33,626 nt of DNA. It comes from Martinezella rhizogenes (lineage in GTDB: Bacteria; Pseudomonadota; Alphaproteobacteria; Rhizobiales; Rhizobiaceae). Shown here piece after piece: positions 1 to 8,111 of this stretch; the stretch's first letter is position 1, and each line of letters opens with the position of its first letter. Where the stretch lies: the NCBI RefSeq assembly GCF_027460065.1, contig NZ_JAPYZZ010000031.1:1-33626 (forward strand), written 5' to 3'. The position numbers and the translations under genes are program-made. The notes under the pieces were generated by a model. It ran no database searches. It saw only the letters and a list, made by a program, of their open reading frames with translations, and was not told the DNA's origin.

Positions 1-223
1 GCGGTCGAAAGCGTGTGCGCGATGCCCTCTACATGGCAGCCCTTGTCGCTTATAGAATGAGATCGCCATTCGCATGCCTCATTCAAACCATGCAGGCCAA
101 AGGCAAACCGTTCAAGGTCATGATCATCGCCATCGCCCGCAAACTGCTCGTTATCGCAAACGCCATTCTCAGAGACAAAACCACCTTCAGAACAACTTGA
201 AACAACACGGATCAATACAGTTG
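1..223 (+). mobile_element. IS110-family insertion sequence, right end (left copy, partial)
   Basis: Only the 3' part of this element lies in the window. It holds the end of the transposase gene (stop at 198-200) and then 23 noncoding bases. I place the right boundary after acagttg (217-223), because from 224 onward the sequence matches the intergenic repeat also seen at 24439-24551 and 28626-28740. The dinucleotide CC at 224-225 is the likely recombination core. The very short right end agrees with an IS110-group member whose guide RNA lies in the left end, rather than an IS1111-type member. The left end and left flank are outside the window. Confidence 0.85.
3..200 (+). CDS. IS110-family transposase, C-terminal fragment (cut by window edge)
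   Basis: The reading frame is open from base 3 and ends at a TGA at 198-200. It starts upstream of the window, so no start codon is assigned. The peptide GRKRVRDALYMAALVAYRM, followed by a Lys-rich stretch ending in RKLLVIANAILRDK, is the typical end of the transposase_20 (IS116/IS110/IS902) C-terminal domain. That domain carries the catalytic serine in this family of DEDD/serine recombinases, but the serine itself lies before the visible part. The same gene probably begins again at 33572 in the second copy. Confidence 0.88.
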   Translation, partial: GRKRVRDALYMAALVAYRMRSPFACLIQTMQAKGKPFKVMIIAIARKLLVIANAILRDKTTFRTT

Positions 224-310
224 CCAGCCAGCCCAAGTCCTTGGGCTGAGAGGAGTCTTTGCGCCGCGCAGACGCGCGTCGGCTGGATTACTGTGACAAG
301 CACAGGAATG
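224..310 (+). repeat. Dispersed palindromic intergenic repeat (copy A), left half removed by the IS
   Basis: This is a mosaic of inverted repeats. There is a perfect hairpin cagcccaag-tc-cttgggctg at 229-248, a second GC-rich hairpin around 261-283, and a terminal segment ctgtgacaagcacag. The same blocks occur at 28626-28740 and, inverted, at 24439-24551. Full copies begin with a further hairpin arm before ccagccagccc. Here that arm is missing and IS sequence ends exactly at the junction. It resembles the rhizobial intergenic mosaic elements (RIME-like); the family name is my inference. Confidence 0.85.
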
Positions 311-425
311 AGGAGGCGGGTGGCTCAACACTTTCAGCCAAACAAAAACACCCCCACTGGAAATTTAACGCCCGTTCCGCGTTATGCTCGCAGCACTTTA
401 CATTCGCGCGGGCGGCCCTATCTCA

Positions 426-1442
426 ATGAATATGAAGCCGGAACAGCTGTTGAATTCCACGCCGAAGGGGCTTTATTGCCCGGTGGGCGATTTTTACATC
501 GATCCCGTGCGCCCCGTGGCGCGGGCGCTCATCACCCATGGCCATTCCGATCACGCCCGTGCCGGTCATGGCGCGGTGCTCGCCACGCGCCAGACGCTCG
601 ATATCATGCGTATTCGTTACGGCGAGGATTTCTGCGGCAGCGAGCAGGCAGTAGCATTCGGTAAAACGGTGGACGTAAATGGCGTCACCGTGGGTTTCCA
701 CCCTGCGGGCCATGTGCTTGGCTCGGCGCAAATCTCCGTGGAAATGAACGGCCTGCGCATCGTCGCATCCGGCGATTATAAGCGCGGTGTCGACCCCACC
801 TGCGCGCCCTTCGAAATGGTGCCCTGTGATGTCTTCATCACCGAAGCCACTTTCGGCCTGCCGGTGTTTCACCACCCTCTGCCGCGCGTGGAAATCGGCA
901 AGTTGCTGACGTCCATCAAACAGTTTCCCGACCGCACCCATCTCGTCGGCGCTTATTCGCTCGGCAAGGCGCAGCGCGTTATCAGGTTATTGCGCGATAA
1001 TGGTTATGCCGATCCGATCTATATTCACGGCGCTCTGGCGCGGCTCTGTGATTATTATGTCTCGCAGGGTATCGATCTCGGTGATCTCAGGCCCGCGACA
1101 CTGGAAAAAAGCAACCCCGCCGATTTCAGGGGCGCCATCGTCGTCGGCCCGCCCTCGGCCTTTCAGGAGCGCTGGGCGCGGCGTTTCAACGAGCCGCTGA
1201 TCGCTTTCGCCTCCGGCTGGATGATGGTGCGGCAACGCGCGAAGCAGGGCGGTGTGGAACTGCCGCTGGTCATATCGGATCATTGCGACTGGCCGGAATT
1301 GCTGGAGACCATCAGGGAAATCGGTCCGCAGGCCGTCTGGGTCACCCATGGACGAGAAGAGGCGCTGGTGCGCTGGTGCGAATTGCAGGGCATTGCCGCC
1401 AAGCCGCTGCATCTCGTCGGTTATGAAGACGAGGGGGATTGA
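426..1442 (+). CDS. Ligase-associated DNA exonuclease (metallo-beta-lactamase fold)
   Basis: A 338-residue protein of the metallo-beta-lactamase superfamily, of the type annotated as ligase-associated DNA exonuclease or mRNA 3'-end processing factor. The zinc-binding motif HGHSDH is visible at residues 38-43, with later His and Asp ligands such as GHVLGSAQ, SGDYK and ISDH. The family is thought to trim DNA ends before ligation. The ATG at 426 is chosen over the upstream ATG at 384 because GGCGG at 411-415 is well spaced and family members start near KPEQLL; an ATG at 432 is also possible. The stop is one base before the ligase ATG, so the two genes are very probably co-transcribed and translationally coupled. 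Confidence 0.88.
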   Translation: MNMKPEQLLNSTPKGLYCPVGDFYIDPVRPVARALITHGHSDHARAGHGAVLATRQTLDIMRIRYGEDFCGSEQAVAFGKTVDVNGVTVGFHPAGHVLGSAQISVEMNGLRIVASGDYKRGVDPTCAPFEMVPCDVFITEATFGLPVFHHPLPRVEIGKLLTSIKQFPDRTHLVGAYSLGKAQRVIRLLRDNGYADPIYIHGALARLCDYYVSQGIDLGDLRPATLEKSNPADFRGAIVVGPPSAFQERWARRFNEPLIAFASGWMMVRQRAKQGGVELPLVISDHCDWPELLETIREIGPQAVWVTHGREEALVRWCELQGIAAKPLHLVGYEDEGD

Positions 1443-1443
1443 A

Positions 1444-3069
1444 ATGAAAGCCTTCGCCACCCTTCTCGACCGCCTTGTCCTTACCCCGTCGCGCAATGGC
1501 AAGCTGAAGCTGCTCACCGATTATTTCCGCGATACGCCCGACCCCGACCGGGGTTACGGCCTGGCGGCGATTGCCGGCACGCTGGACCTCAAGAGCGTCA
1601 AGCCGGCCATGCTGCGCGAACTGGTCATGGAGCGCATGGACGAGGTGCTGTTCCGTTATTCCTATGATTATGTCGGCGATCTTGCCGAGACCATTTCGCT
1701 GGTCTGGGGCAATATCGGCGGCGTGGATGATGCGGAGGCGCAGGATCCGCGCCTCGGCGACGTCGTGACGCTGATGAATTCGCTGGGGCGTACCGAGGTG
1801 CGCGGCGCGGTGCGCGATCTGCTCGACCGGCTCGATACCTCCTCGCGTTTCGCCTTCCTCAAACTCGCCACCGGCAGCCTGCGCATTGGTGTTTCGGCAA
1901 GGCTGGCGCGGCAGGCGCTGGCGGATTTTGCCGGTAAGGACATCACCGAAATCGAAACCCTCTGGCACGGTCTGACGCCGCCCTATACGACGCTTTTCGC
2001 CTGGCTGGAGGGCAAGTCCGACCGACCGGTGCTGGCCACGCCCGCCATCTTCCATTCGGTGATGCTGGCGACACCGGTGGGCGACGGCGATCTCGATGCG
2101 CTGGACCCGGCCGATTATGCGGCGGAGTGGAAATGGGACGGTATCCGTGTGCAATTGTCCCGCGCCGGCGAAACGCGAAAGCTCTATTCCCGCTCCGGCG
2201 ACGATATTTCCGGCGCCTTTCCAGATGTGCTTGACGCCATCGAATTCGAAGGCGTGATGGATGGCGAATTGCTGATTGGCGGCACGGCGCGCTCCAACAA
2301 TCTCACCCGCACCTTCTCCGATTTGCAGCAGCGGCTGAACCGCAAGACGGTAACGGCGAAGATGCGGGATGACTATCCCGCTTTCATCCGCGCTTATGAC
2401 CTGCTGTTCGAGGGCGAGAGCGACATTCGCGCGCAAACCTATCTGGAGCGCCGCGGCCGGTTGTCTGATATCATCGAGCGCGCGCCGCATGATCGCTTCG
2501 ACCTCTCGCCGCTGATCGGCTTTTCCAGCTGGTCGGAACTCGACACGCTGCGCGCCGCGCCGCCCGATCCTGTCATCGAGGGCGTGATGATCAAGCGCCG
2601 TGACAGCACCTATCAGGCCGGGCGCGCCAAGGGGCCGTGGTTCAAGTGGAAACGCGATCCCTACAATATCGACGCTGTCATGATGTATGCCCAGCGTGGT
2701 CACGGCAAAAGATCGAGTTATTATTCCGATTTCACCTTCGGCGTCTGGGCGGAAGGCGAGGATGGCGAACAGCTCGTACCTGTCGGCAAGGCCTATTTCG
2801 GTTTCACCGATGCGGAACTGGAAGTGCTGGACAAGTTCGTGCGTGATAACACCGTCGAGCGTTTCGGCCCGGTGCGGGCGGTGCGGGCCACACCGGATTT
2901 CGGTTTCGTGCTGGAGGTGGCCTTCGAAGGCATCAACCGCTCCACCCGCCACAAGTCAGGCGTCGCCATGCGGTTTCCGCGCATTGCAAGGCTGCGCGCC
3001 GACAAGTTGCCGGCCGAGGCCGACAGGCTTTCGACGCTTGTTTCGATGATAGATGGTGTGGAGGGTTAG
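1444..3069 (+). CDS. ATP-dependent DNA ligase
   Basis: A 541-residue ligase that seals nicks by forming a lysyl-AMP intermediate. Motif I is EWKWDGIRV, with the nucleophilic lysine at about residue 230. An alpha-helical N-terminal DNA-binding domain precedes it. Downstream are motif III-like YDLLFEGE, motif IV EGVMIKRRDS and motif V FKWKRDP, then a C-terminal OB-fold. This domain order matches the bacterial ATP ligase family found beside a metallo-beta-lactamase exonuclease. In many proteobacteria the cluster also has a DEXH helicase and a metallophosphoesterase; neither follows here. The ATG at 1444 directly follows the exonuclease stop. A long antisense frame across this gene is a GC-rich coding shadow. 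Confidence 0.93.
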   Translation: MKAFATLLDRLVLTPSRNGKLKLLTDYFRDTPDPDRGYGLAAIAGTLDLKSVKPAMLRELVMERMDEVLFRYSYDYVGDLAETISLVWGNIGGVDDAEAQDPRLGDVVTLMNSLGRTEVRGAVRDLLDRLDTSSRFAFLKLATGSLRIGVSARLARQALADFAGKDITEIETLWHGLTPPYTTLFAWLEGKSDRPVLATPAIFHSVMLATPVGDGDLDALDPADYAAEWKWDGIRVQLSRAGETRKLYSRSGDDISGAFPDVLDAIEFEGVMDGELLIGGTARSNNLTRTFSDLQQRLNRKTVTAKMRDDYPAFIRAYDLLFEGESDIRAQTYLERRGRLSDIIERAPHDRFDLSPLIGFSSWSELDTLRAAPPDPVIEGVMIKRRDSTYQAGRAKGPWFKWKRDPYNIDAVMMYAQRGHGKRSSYYSDFTFGVWAEGEDGEQLVPVGKAYFGFTDAELEVLDKFVRDNTVERFGPVRAVRATPDFGFVLEVAFEGINRSTRHKSGVAMRFPRIARLRADKLPAEADRLSTLVSMIDGVEG

Positions 3070-3281
3070 GAAAATGAGGCGGCTTTGCGTCTGGAAACCT
3101 AACCCCTGTCCAGAAATTGCCATGATGGCTGCGAATACGTTGTTGTCATTCGCGAATCCGTGATTGGACAGCGCCTCGCCGCAGTGCTGAACTGCTGTTA
3201 CAACCATCCTCTTCAGGTGACCTTATGGCAGACAAGCGCTTTCTCTCCTCAACCGTTAGACAGGAAGAGAGCAGGGCGACC

Positions 3282-4190
3282 ATGAAGAGCATGACCCGGC
3301 GAAGCTTGCTGGCCGGTGCCGTCGGTCTGTCGGCGGCGGCATTTTTACCACCCCGCGCGAAAGCAGGCATTGTCGCCCCCGAGGTGCTGCCGCTGGAACG
3401 GCAGGATTATGCCGAGGCACGCAAACGGTTCCACACCCATTTGTTGCGCCACATGGCCGCGCCGGAAAAATCCTCGGTCCTCGGCACGCCACCGGGTGCG
3501 GAACGCGTCACCTATCCCGGCGGGCCGGATGGTTCGATCGAGCTCGTCGCCTGGCTCTCCCATTATCAGCCCTCAAAAACGCTGAAACCTGCGGTCCTAT
3601 TTCTCCACGGCGGCAACGCCACGGGTGATGGCCACTGGGCGCTGATGAAGCCCTACTGGGAAGCGGGCTATGTCGTGCTTTTACCGTCCTTCCGGGGGGA
3701 GAACGGCCAGAACGGCCATTATTCCGGTTTTTACAATGAAACGACGGATGCGCTGGCGGCGGCAACCTATCTGGAAAATCTCCCCGGCATCGACAGAAAT
3801 CGCTTCTTCATTGCCGGCCATTCCAATGGCGGCACACTGACGCTTCTGGCCGCCATGAGCCGCAGGTTCCGCGCCGCAGCCCCCATCTCGGCCGGCGTCA
3901 ATTCCTGGCGTTATTTCAATCGCTATACCGACGAGATCTGTTTCGACGAGACCAATGAGCGCGAATTCATCATGCGCTCCTCCGTCTGCTTCGGCCCCAG
4001 CCTCAAATGTCCGGCACTGCTGCTGCGCGGCACGGAGGAGCGGCCTTTTGATGCCGATCACCAGCTTTTCGTGGATCGTGCCCTGACATCCGGCTTCAAG
4101 GTCGACAAAAAACTGCTGCCCGGCACCCATAATGGCGTGGTGCCGCATGCGGTGGAGGAGAGCATCCGCCTTTTCAACGCTTTCGTTTGA
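3282..4190 (+). CDS. Exported alpha/beta-hydrolase (dienelactone hydrolase / prolyl-oligopeptidase-like)
   Basis: A 302-residue protein with a probable Tat signal: TRRSLLAG at residues 5-12, a hydrophobic Ala/Leu stretch, and a cut site near AKAG. The mature part is an alpha/beta-hydrolase. The oxyanion region is FLHGGNA, the nucleophile elbow is GHSNGG with Ser at about 181, and a later Asp (near RPFDADH) and His (PGTHNG) complete a plausible triad. The substrate is unknown; ester or peptide bonds are likely. The ATG at 3282 is preferred over the one at 3225 because the twin-arginine then sits close to the N-terminus and AGGAAGAGA lies upstream. It seems to be a single-gene unit 155-212 bases after the ligase. 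Confidence 0.8.
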   Translation: MKSMTRRSLLAGAVGLSAAAFLPPRAKAGIVAPEVLPLERQDYAEARKRFHTHLLRHMAAPEKSSVLGTPPGAERVTYPGGPDGSIELVAWLSHYQPSKTLKPAVLFLHGGNATGDGHWALMKPYWEAGYVVLLPSFRGENGQNGHYSGFYNETTDALAAATYLENLPGIDRNRFFIAGHSNGGTLTLLAAMSRRFRAAAPISAGVNSWRYFNRYTDEICFDETNEREFIMRSSVCFGPSLKCPALLLRGTEERPFDADHQLFVDRALTSGFKVDKKLLPGTHNGVVPHAVEESIRLFNAFV

Positions 4191-4200
4191 AATGCGATAT

Positions 4201-4220
4201 CGCGCCGCTGGTTAGGCGCG
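4201..4220. terminator. Possible shared terminator hairpin between convergent genes
   Basis: The inverted repeat cgcgcc (4201-4206) / ggcgcg (4215-4220) has an 8-base loop and lies between the convergent hydrolase and glycosyltransferase genes. No clear T-run follows on either strand, so the call is weak. Confidence 0.35.
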
Positions 4221-4246
4221 CGTGGCGTCCTGGTTTTTGACGATGC

Positions 4247-5035
4247 CTAGTTCTTGACGATTGAGGTCTTGGCCTGCTCCGCCCACCAGGCGCCATCTTT
4301 CTTGTCGGCATATTGGGCGCGCTTGTTGGTGAATTGCCCCTGGGTGCACATCTCGCGGTAATTGCGCTCCGGCAGACCAAGCTCCTTGACGACGGCATGC
4401 ACCACCGTCGGGCCGGTCATGTCATAAACGCTGACGAGGGTTCCCTCTTCGATATTCTGGGCAATACGGTCGGCCATCAGCTTCAGCGCCGGGTGGCCGG
4501 GTCTGGAGGCCATGAAATAATTCGTCACTTCGCCATCTTTCATGGCGATGAAGACGGCTTCCTCATCCGGGCCGATCGCATCTTCCGGGCGGGCCGCGAA
4601 ATTGGAATCGATATCGAGATAGATGCCGCCATCCTGCAAAAGGACGAGAATGCGCCAGAAATCCGCCTTGGCGGCACCCACCTGCAGCCGGCGGAAGGCA
4701 TCGGCGTAACGCCCGGGAAAATGCCGGTCGATATAGGCCTGGCAGGCCTCGTCATCGTGATAGCGATATTCGAATTCCGGGGTCAGCCAACGGTTAAACA
4801 GGAAATTCGCATAGATCGGCGTCGTTACCCGGTTGGAGTAATTCGTCTGCCAGATGATGCGTGGAATGGTTTTTTCCGATTTCGGGCGGCGTCGCGCGGG
4901 CTGGTGCGCGGGAAGCGTCTTTCTTCTGCCGGGCCGCAGAAACAGATCGATGGAAAAGATGACCTTGACGATGTTGCCGCCGATCTTGATCGCGCGGTAC
5001 GCAATCGGGTTGTAGCCATGCTTAGTCAAGTTCAA
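4247..5035 (-). CDS. GT32-like glycosyltransferase with DXD motif
   Basis: A 262-residue protein resembling the sugar-binding DXD family (Gly_transf_sug, OCH1/capsular type). Family marks are IPRIIWQT at residues 57-64, then ADFWRILVLLQDGGIYLDID, where D141-x-D143 is the metal/nucleotide-sugar site, and a later YDMTGPTVVH segment. The role is presumably transfer of a hexose from a nucleotide sugar to surface polysaccharide or lipid; the acceptor is unknown. The reading frame opens with TTG at 5035, preceded by GGGAG a few bases upstream. The nearby ATG at 5019 is in another frame. It has no other polysaccharide gene beside it. Confidence 0.8.
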   Translation of the reverse strand: MNLTKHGYNPIAYRAIKIGGNIVKVIFSIDLFLRPGRRKTLPAHQPARRRPKSEKTIPRIIWQTNYSNRVTTPIYANFLFNRWLTPEFEYRYHDDEACQAYIDRHFPGRYADAFRRLQVGAAKADFWRILVLLQDGGIYLDIDSNFAARPEDAIGPDEEAVFIAMKDGEVTNYFMASRPGHPALKLMADRIAQNIEEGTLVSVYDMTGPTVVHAVVKELGLPERNYREMCTQGQFTNKRAQYADKKDGAWWAEQAKTSIVKN

Positions 5036-5140
5036 TGCTCCCGCGTGTGGAATCGCCAGCTCTTCCTGTCGCTATTGTCACGCGCGTGGAAACGGCGGTA
5101 CGCGGTATTTATTGTACGCAATTAGTTTGTCAATACGCTG

Positions 5141-5181
5141 AAAACAAGACCGGCCGAGCCCGGATAAACGGGCTCGGCCGG
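5141..5181 (-). terminator. Strong intrinsic terminator of the P-type ATPase gene
   Basis: A perfect 13-bp stem, 5150-5162 (ccggccgagcccg) with 5169-5181, closes a 6-base loop. On the minus strand it is followed by tcttgtttt (5141-5149), a U-rich tail. It lies 18 bases after the ATPase stop codon. Confidence 0.9.
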
Positions 5182-5198
5182 CTTCGGAGGAGCTGTGG

Positions 5199-7943
5199 TC
5201 AGGCTTTGCGGCCGTTGAAGTAACCGAGCAGCCGCATGGCATTGGCGGTCACCAGAACCGTGGCGCCGGTATCGGCGAAGACGGCGAGCCACAGGCCGGA
5301 AACGCCGGTGACGGTGGTGACCAGGAACACCGCCTTCAGGCCGAGCGCGATCGTCACGTTCTGGCGGATGTTGCTCATGGTGGCGCGCGACAGGCCGATG
5401 AGGCGGGCGGCATCGCCGACATTGTTGCGCATCAGCGCCGCATCCGCCGCTTCCATCGCCACGTCGGTGCCGGAGCCGATGGCGACGCCGACGCTGGCCG
5501 CCGCAAGGGCCGGTGCATCGTTGATGCCGTCGCCCACCATCACCACGGTCTTCTTTTCGGCGAGCTTGCGGATTTCCTCGACCTTGTTCTGCGGCAGCAA
5601 TTCGCCGCGCGCCTCAAGGCCCAGCTTGTTGCCGATTGCCTTCGCCGTGCGGGCATTGTCACCCGACAGCATCAGCGAGGAAATGCCCATGTCCTTCAGC
5701 GCCTTGACGCCTTCGGCCGCATCCTTGCGCGGCTCGTCGCGCATGGCGAAGAGGCCGCTTGCTTCACCGCCGGCCATCACGACAGCTACCGTCTTGCCCT
5801 CGCTCTCCAGCTTGGCGATGCGATCGGACAGGTCCTTCGAAACGGTGCCGACGTCGGTGGCGAAGCGTGGTGCGCCGATGAAGAGGCGCTTGCCGCCGAC
5901 ATTGCCCTGCATGCCGCGTCCGGAAATCGCCTTGATCTCGGAACCGGGCAGGGGCTTCACGCCCAGCTTTTCGGCGTGGTTGACGATGGCCCGTGCCAGC
6001 GGATGGCTCGATTCATGCTCGATGGTCGCGGCTTGTGCAATCAGTTCGGCTTCATTGCCGTCAAGCGCCACCACGTCGGTCACGACAGGTTCACCCAGCG
6101 TCAGCGTGCCGGTCTTGTCGAATGCGACGGTTTCGGTGCGTGCCAGCATTTCGATGACAGCACCACCCTTCACCAGCATGCCATGGCGTGCCGCAGCCGA
6201 AAGGCTGGAGGCGATGGCCGCGGGAACGGAGATGACCAAGGCGCAGGGGCAACCGATCAAGAGCAGGGCAAGACCGCGATAGATCCAGGTATCCCAGTCG
6301 CCGAGGCCCACAAGCGGCGGCACGACGATGGTGAGTGCGGAGATCGCCACGATCAGCGGCATGTAATAACGCGAGAAGCTCTGGATGAAGCGTTCGGTCG
6401 GGGCGCGGGCATCCTGGGCTTCTTCGACAAGCGTGATGATGCGGGCAATGGTGTTGTCTTCCGGTGCGCGGTCGACACGGATGCGCAGCGAGCCGTCATG
6501 GTTGATCGAACCGGCAAAGACGCGCGCGCCCTTTTCCTTGGCAACGGGAATGCTTTCGCCGGTCATCGGCGATTCATCGACGCTGGATTGACCTTCCATG
6601 ACAACGCCATCGGCAGCGATGCGGTCGCCGGGGCGCGCCACGACCACCTGACCGATGCGCACTTGATCGGCGGCGATCTGCCGAAGCGAGCCGTTTTCTT
6701 CCACCAGCGCCGTTTTCGGCAGCAGCGAACCGAGCGCCTTGATGCCGGAGCGTGCGCGGGCGGCCGCAAAACCTTCCAGCAATTCACCGACGGAGAACAG
6801 CAGCACGACGATGGCCGCCTCTTCCGCCTCGCCGATGATGATCGCGCCGATGGCGGCAATCGTCATCAGCATCTCGATGGTGAAGACCGCGCCGAAACGG
6901 GCGGCATTGAAGGCATTTCTTGCGATCGGGAAAAGCGTGGCCAGCGTGGCGATGATGAAGGCATAACCACCCCAGGCCGGGAAGCTCAGTTCCGCCGCAT
7001 AGGCGGCGGCGACCAGAATGGTGCCGGTGAAGGTGTTGCGCGCCTTTGCGGTGCGCCACCACGCGCCTTTTTCCTCCGCTCCATGGGCATGCCCTATCTC
7101 GGCGCTTTGGCTTGCGGCGGCAGGTGCGGCAGCGTGTGAATGGCCCGAATGGTCGTGGCCGGAATGATCGTGACCTGAATGATCATGGCCGGAATGGTCA
7201 TGGTCATGCCCCTTGCAGGACTGATGATCTTGTCCTGAATGTGCCGCGTGGTCGTGCCCGGAATGGTCATGTCCCGAATGATCATGCCCCGAATGATCAT
7301 GATCGTGGTGATGGCCGCCGCATGTCGCGTGGTCATGTTCTTGACCATGATCCGCCGTCTTTTCGCGTGCGGTCTTTTCCTGCGGCAGCAGAGCGGGCTT
7401 GAAGCCGAGCTTGCGCAGGGTGTCTTCGATCTTTTCGACCGGGGTTTTGTTTTCGGCGAGCGAGAGGTTCAGCCTTTCGCGGGCCACCGAGACCTTGACG
7501 TCGCCAACGCCGGGCAGGCGGGAAAGCGCGGTTTCGATCTTGGCCGCGCAGCTGCCGCAATCCATGCCGCCGACCGAAAAGATCAGCGCATTGTTCTTTT
7601 CAGCGACCGTTTCAGCCTCGTCATGGTGGTGGCCGCCGCAGGTGGAATGGTCGTGATGATCAGCCTCGACCTTCGCCTGCGGCGCCTTTTCGCGCGGCAG
7701 CAAAGCGGGCTTGAAGCCGAGCTTGCGCAGGGTGTCTTCGATCTTTTCGACCGGGGTTTTGTTTTCGGCGAGCGAGAGGTTCAGCCTTTCGCGGGCAACC
7801 GACACCTTGACGTCTGCAACGCCGGGCAGGCGCGAGAGCGCGGTTTCGATCTTCGCCGCACAGCTGCCGCAATCCATGCCGCCGACCGTGAAGGTCAGTT
7901 CCTCTGCTTCCCCGTTCAAACTGCCGCGTGTCGAAATATTCAT
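5199..7943 (-). CDS. Zn/Cd/Pb-type P1B ATPase with two HMA domains and a His-rich linker
   Basis: A 914-residue heavy-metal efflux pump in the inner membrane. Two N-terminal metal-binding domains carry GGMDCGSC (Cys25/28 and Cys129/132). A long linker, roughly residues 205-290, is rich in His/Asp with repeated GHDHS units. The ATPase core has the membrane metal site CPC (565-567), the phosphorylation motif DKTGTLT (Asp about 609), SSHP, and GDGINDAP. The last helix contains FADTGATVLVTANAMRLL, whose Asp is typical of the Zn/Cd/Pb (CadA/ZntA) class rather than the copper class. The ATG at 7943 is preferred over an upstream in-frame start because AGGAG lies just upstream of it. Control by a MerR-type regulator is indicated by the operator at 7983-8001. 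Confidence 0.93.
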   Translation of the reverse strand: MNISTRGSLNGEAEELTFTVGGMDCGSCAAKIETALSRLPGVADVKVSVARERLNLSLAENKTPVEKIEDTLRKLGFKPALLPREKAPQAKVEADHHDHSTCGGHHHDEAETVAEKNNALIFSVGGMDCGSCAAKIETALSRLPGVGDVKVSVARERLNLSLAENKTPVEKIEDTLRKLGFKPALLPQEKTAREKTADHGQEHDHATCGGHHHDHDHSGHDHSGHDHSGHDHAAHSGQDHQSCKGHDHDHSGHDHSGHDHSGHDHSGHSHAAAPAAASQSAEIGHAHGAEEKGAWWRTAKARNTFTGTILVAAAYAAELSFPAWGGYAFIIATLATLFPIARNAFNAARFGAVFTIEMLMTIAAIGAIIIGEAEEAAIVVLLFSVGELLEGFAAARARSGIKALGSLLPKTALVEENGSLRQIAADQVRIGQVVVARPGDRIAADGVVMEGQSSVDESPMTGESIPVAKEKGARVFAGSINHDGSLRIRVDRAPEDNTIARIITLVEEAQDARAPTERFIQSFSRYYMPLIVAISALTIVVPPLVGLGDWDTWIYRGLALLLIGCPCALVISVPAAIASSLSAAARHGMLVKGGAVIEMLARTETVAFDKTGTLTLGEPVVTDVVALDGNEAELIAQAATIEHESSHPLARAIVNHAEKLGVKPLPGSEIKAISGRGMQGNVGGKRLFIGAPRFATDVGTVSKDLSDRIAKLESEGKTVAVVMAGGEASGLFAMRDEPRKDAAEGVKALKDMGISSLMLSGDNARTAKAIGNKLGLEARGELLPQNKVEEIRKLAEKKTVVMVGDGINDAPALAAASVGVAIGSGTDVAMEAADAALMRNNVGDAARLIGLSRATMSNIRQNVTIALGLKAVFLVTTVTGVSGLWLAVFADTGATVLVTANAMRLLGYFNGRKA
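7392..7886 (-). repeat. Intragenic duplication: two near-identical HMA-domain repeats
   Basis: About 183 bases at 7392-7574 recur at 7704-7886, an offset of 312 bases (104 codons). The first roughly 90 bases of the two copies, counted on the plus strand, are identical and the rest differs at about nine positions. The repeats encode the two HMA domains. Identity including third codon positions points to a recent duplication or ongoing gene conversion. A further short-period repeat at about 7140-7320 encodes the His-rich linker. Confidence 0.85.
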
Positions 7944-7982
7944 GGTTCTCGCTCCTGAATTCCAGTCGACAGCCAATCTGGT

Positions 7983-8001
7983 ACCTCTAGCAACTAGAGG
8001 T
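7983..8001 (-). promoter_or_regulatory. MerR-family operator/promoter of the metal ATPase
   Basis: A perfect inverted repeat acctctag-N3-ctagaggt sits 40 bases upstream of the ATPase start. On the minus strand it directly follows a -35-like TTGAAC, and the next likely -10 is about 19-20 bases further on. A dyad inside an over-long spacer is the hallmark of MerR-type promoters (ZntR, CadR, PbrR). No merR gene is present in the window, so the regulator must be encoded elsewhere. Confidence 0.75.
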
Positions 8002-8111
8002 TCAAGAGGGAAAATGCAGTTTTTCGATTTTTTTTGAAAAAACCGACGCCAGCCTCGCGCCAGCCGCGCGGTCCATCATGCTGGCAGATTGGATTCCATG
8101 AAGCGGTTCAG

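Noticed and set aside
201..223. IS1111-type guide RNA in the 3' end of the left IS copy
   Set aside because: Only 23 bases separate the transposase stop from the repeat, too little for a two-loop RNA; the left end of the other copy holds a full one.
1342..2952. 536-codon open frame antisense to the ligase gene
   Set aside because: It is a mirror frame of a GC-rich gene; its composition is His/Arg/Ala-rich, with no family motif and no ribosome site, whereas the sense frame has all ligase motifs.
5236..7958. Long plus-strand frames opposite the metal ATPase
   Set aside because: They carry no recognisable domain, lack ribosome sites, and are explained by the strong codon bias of the minus-strand gene.
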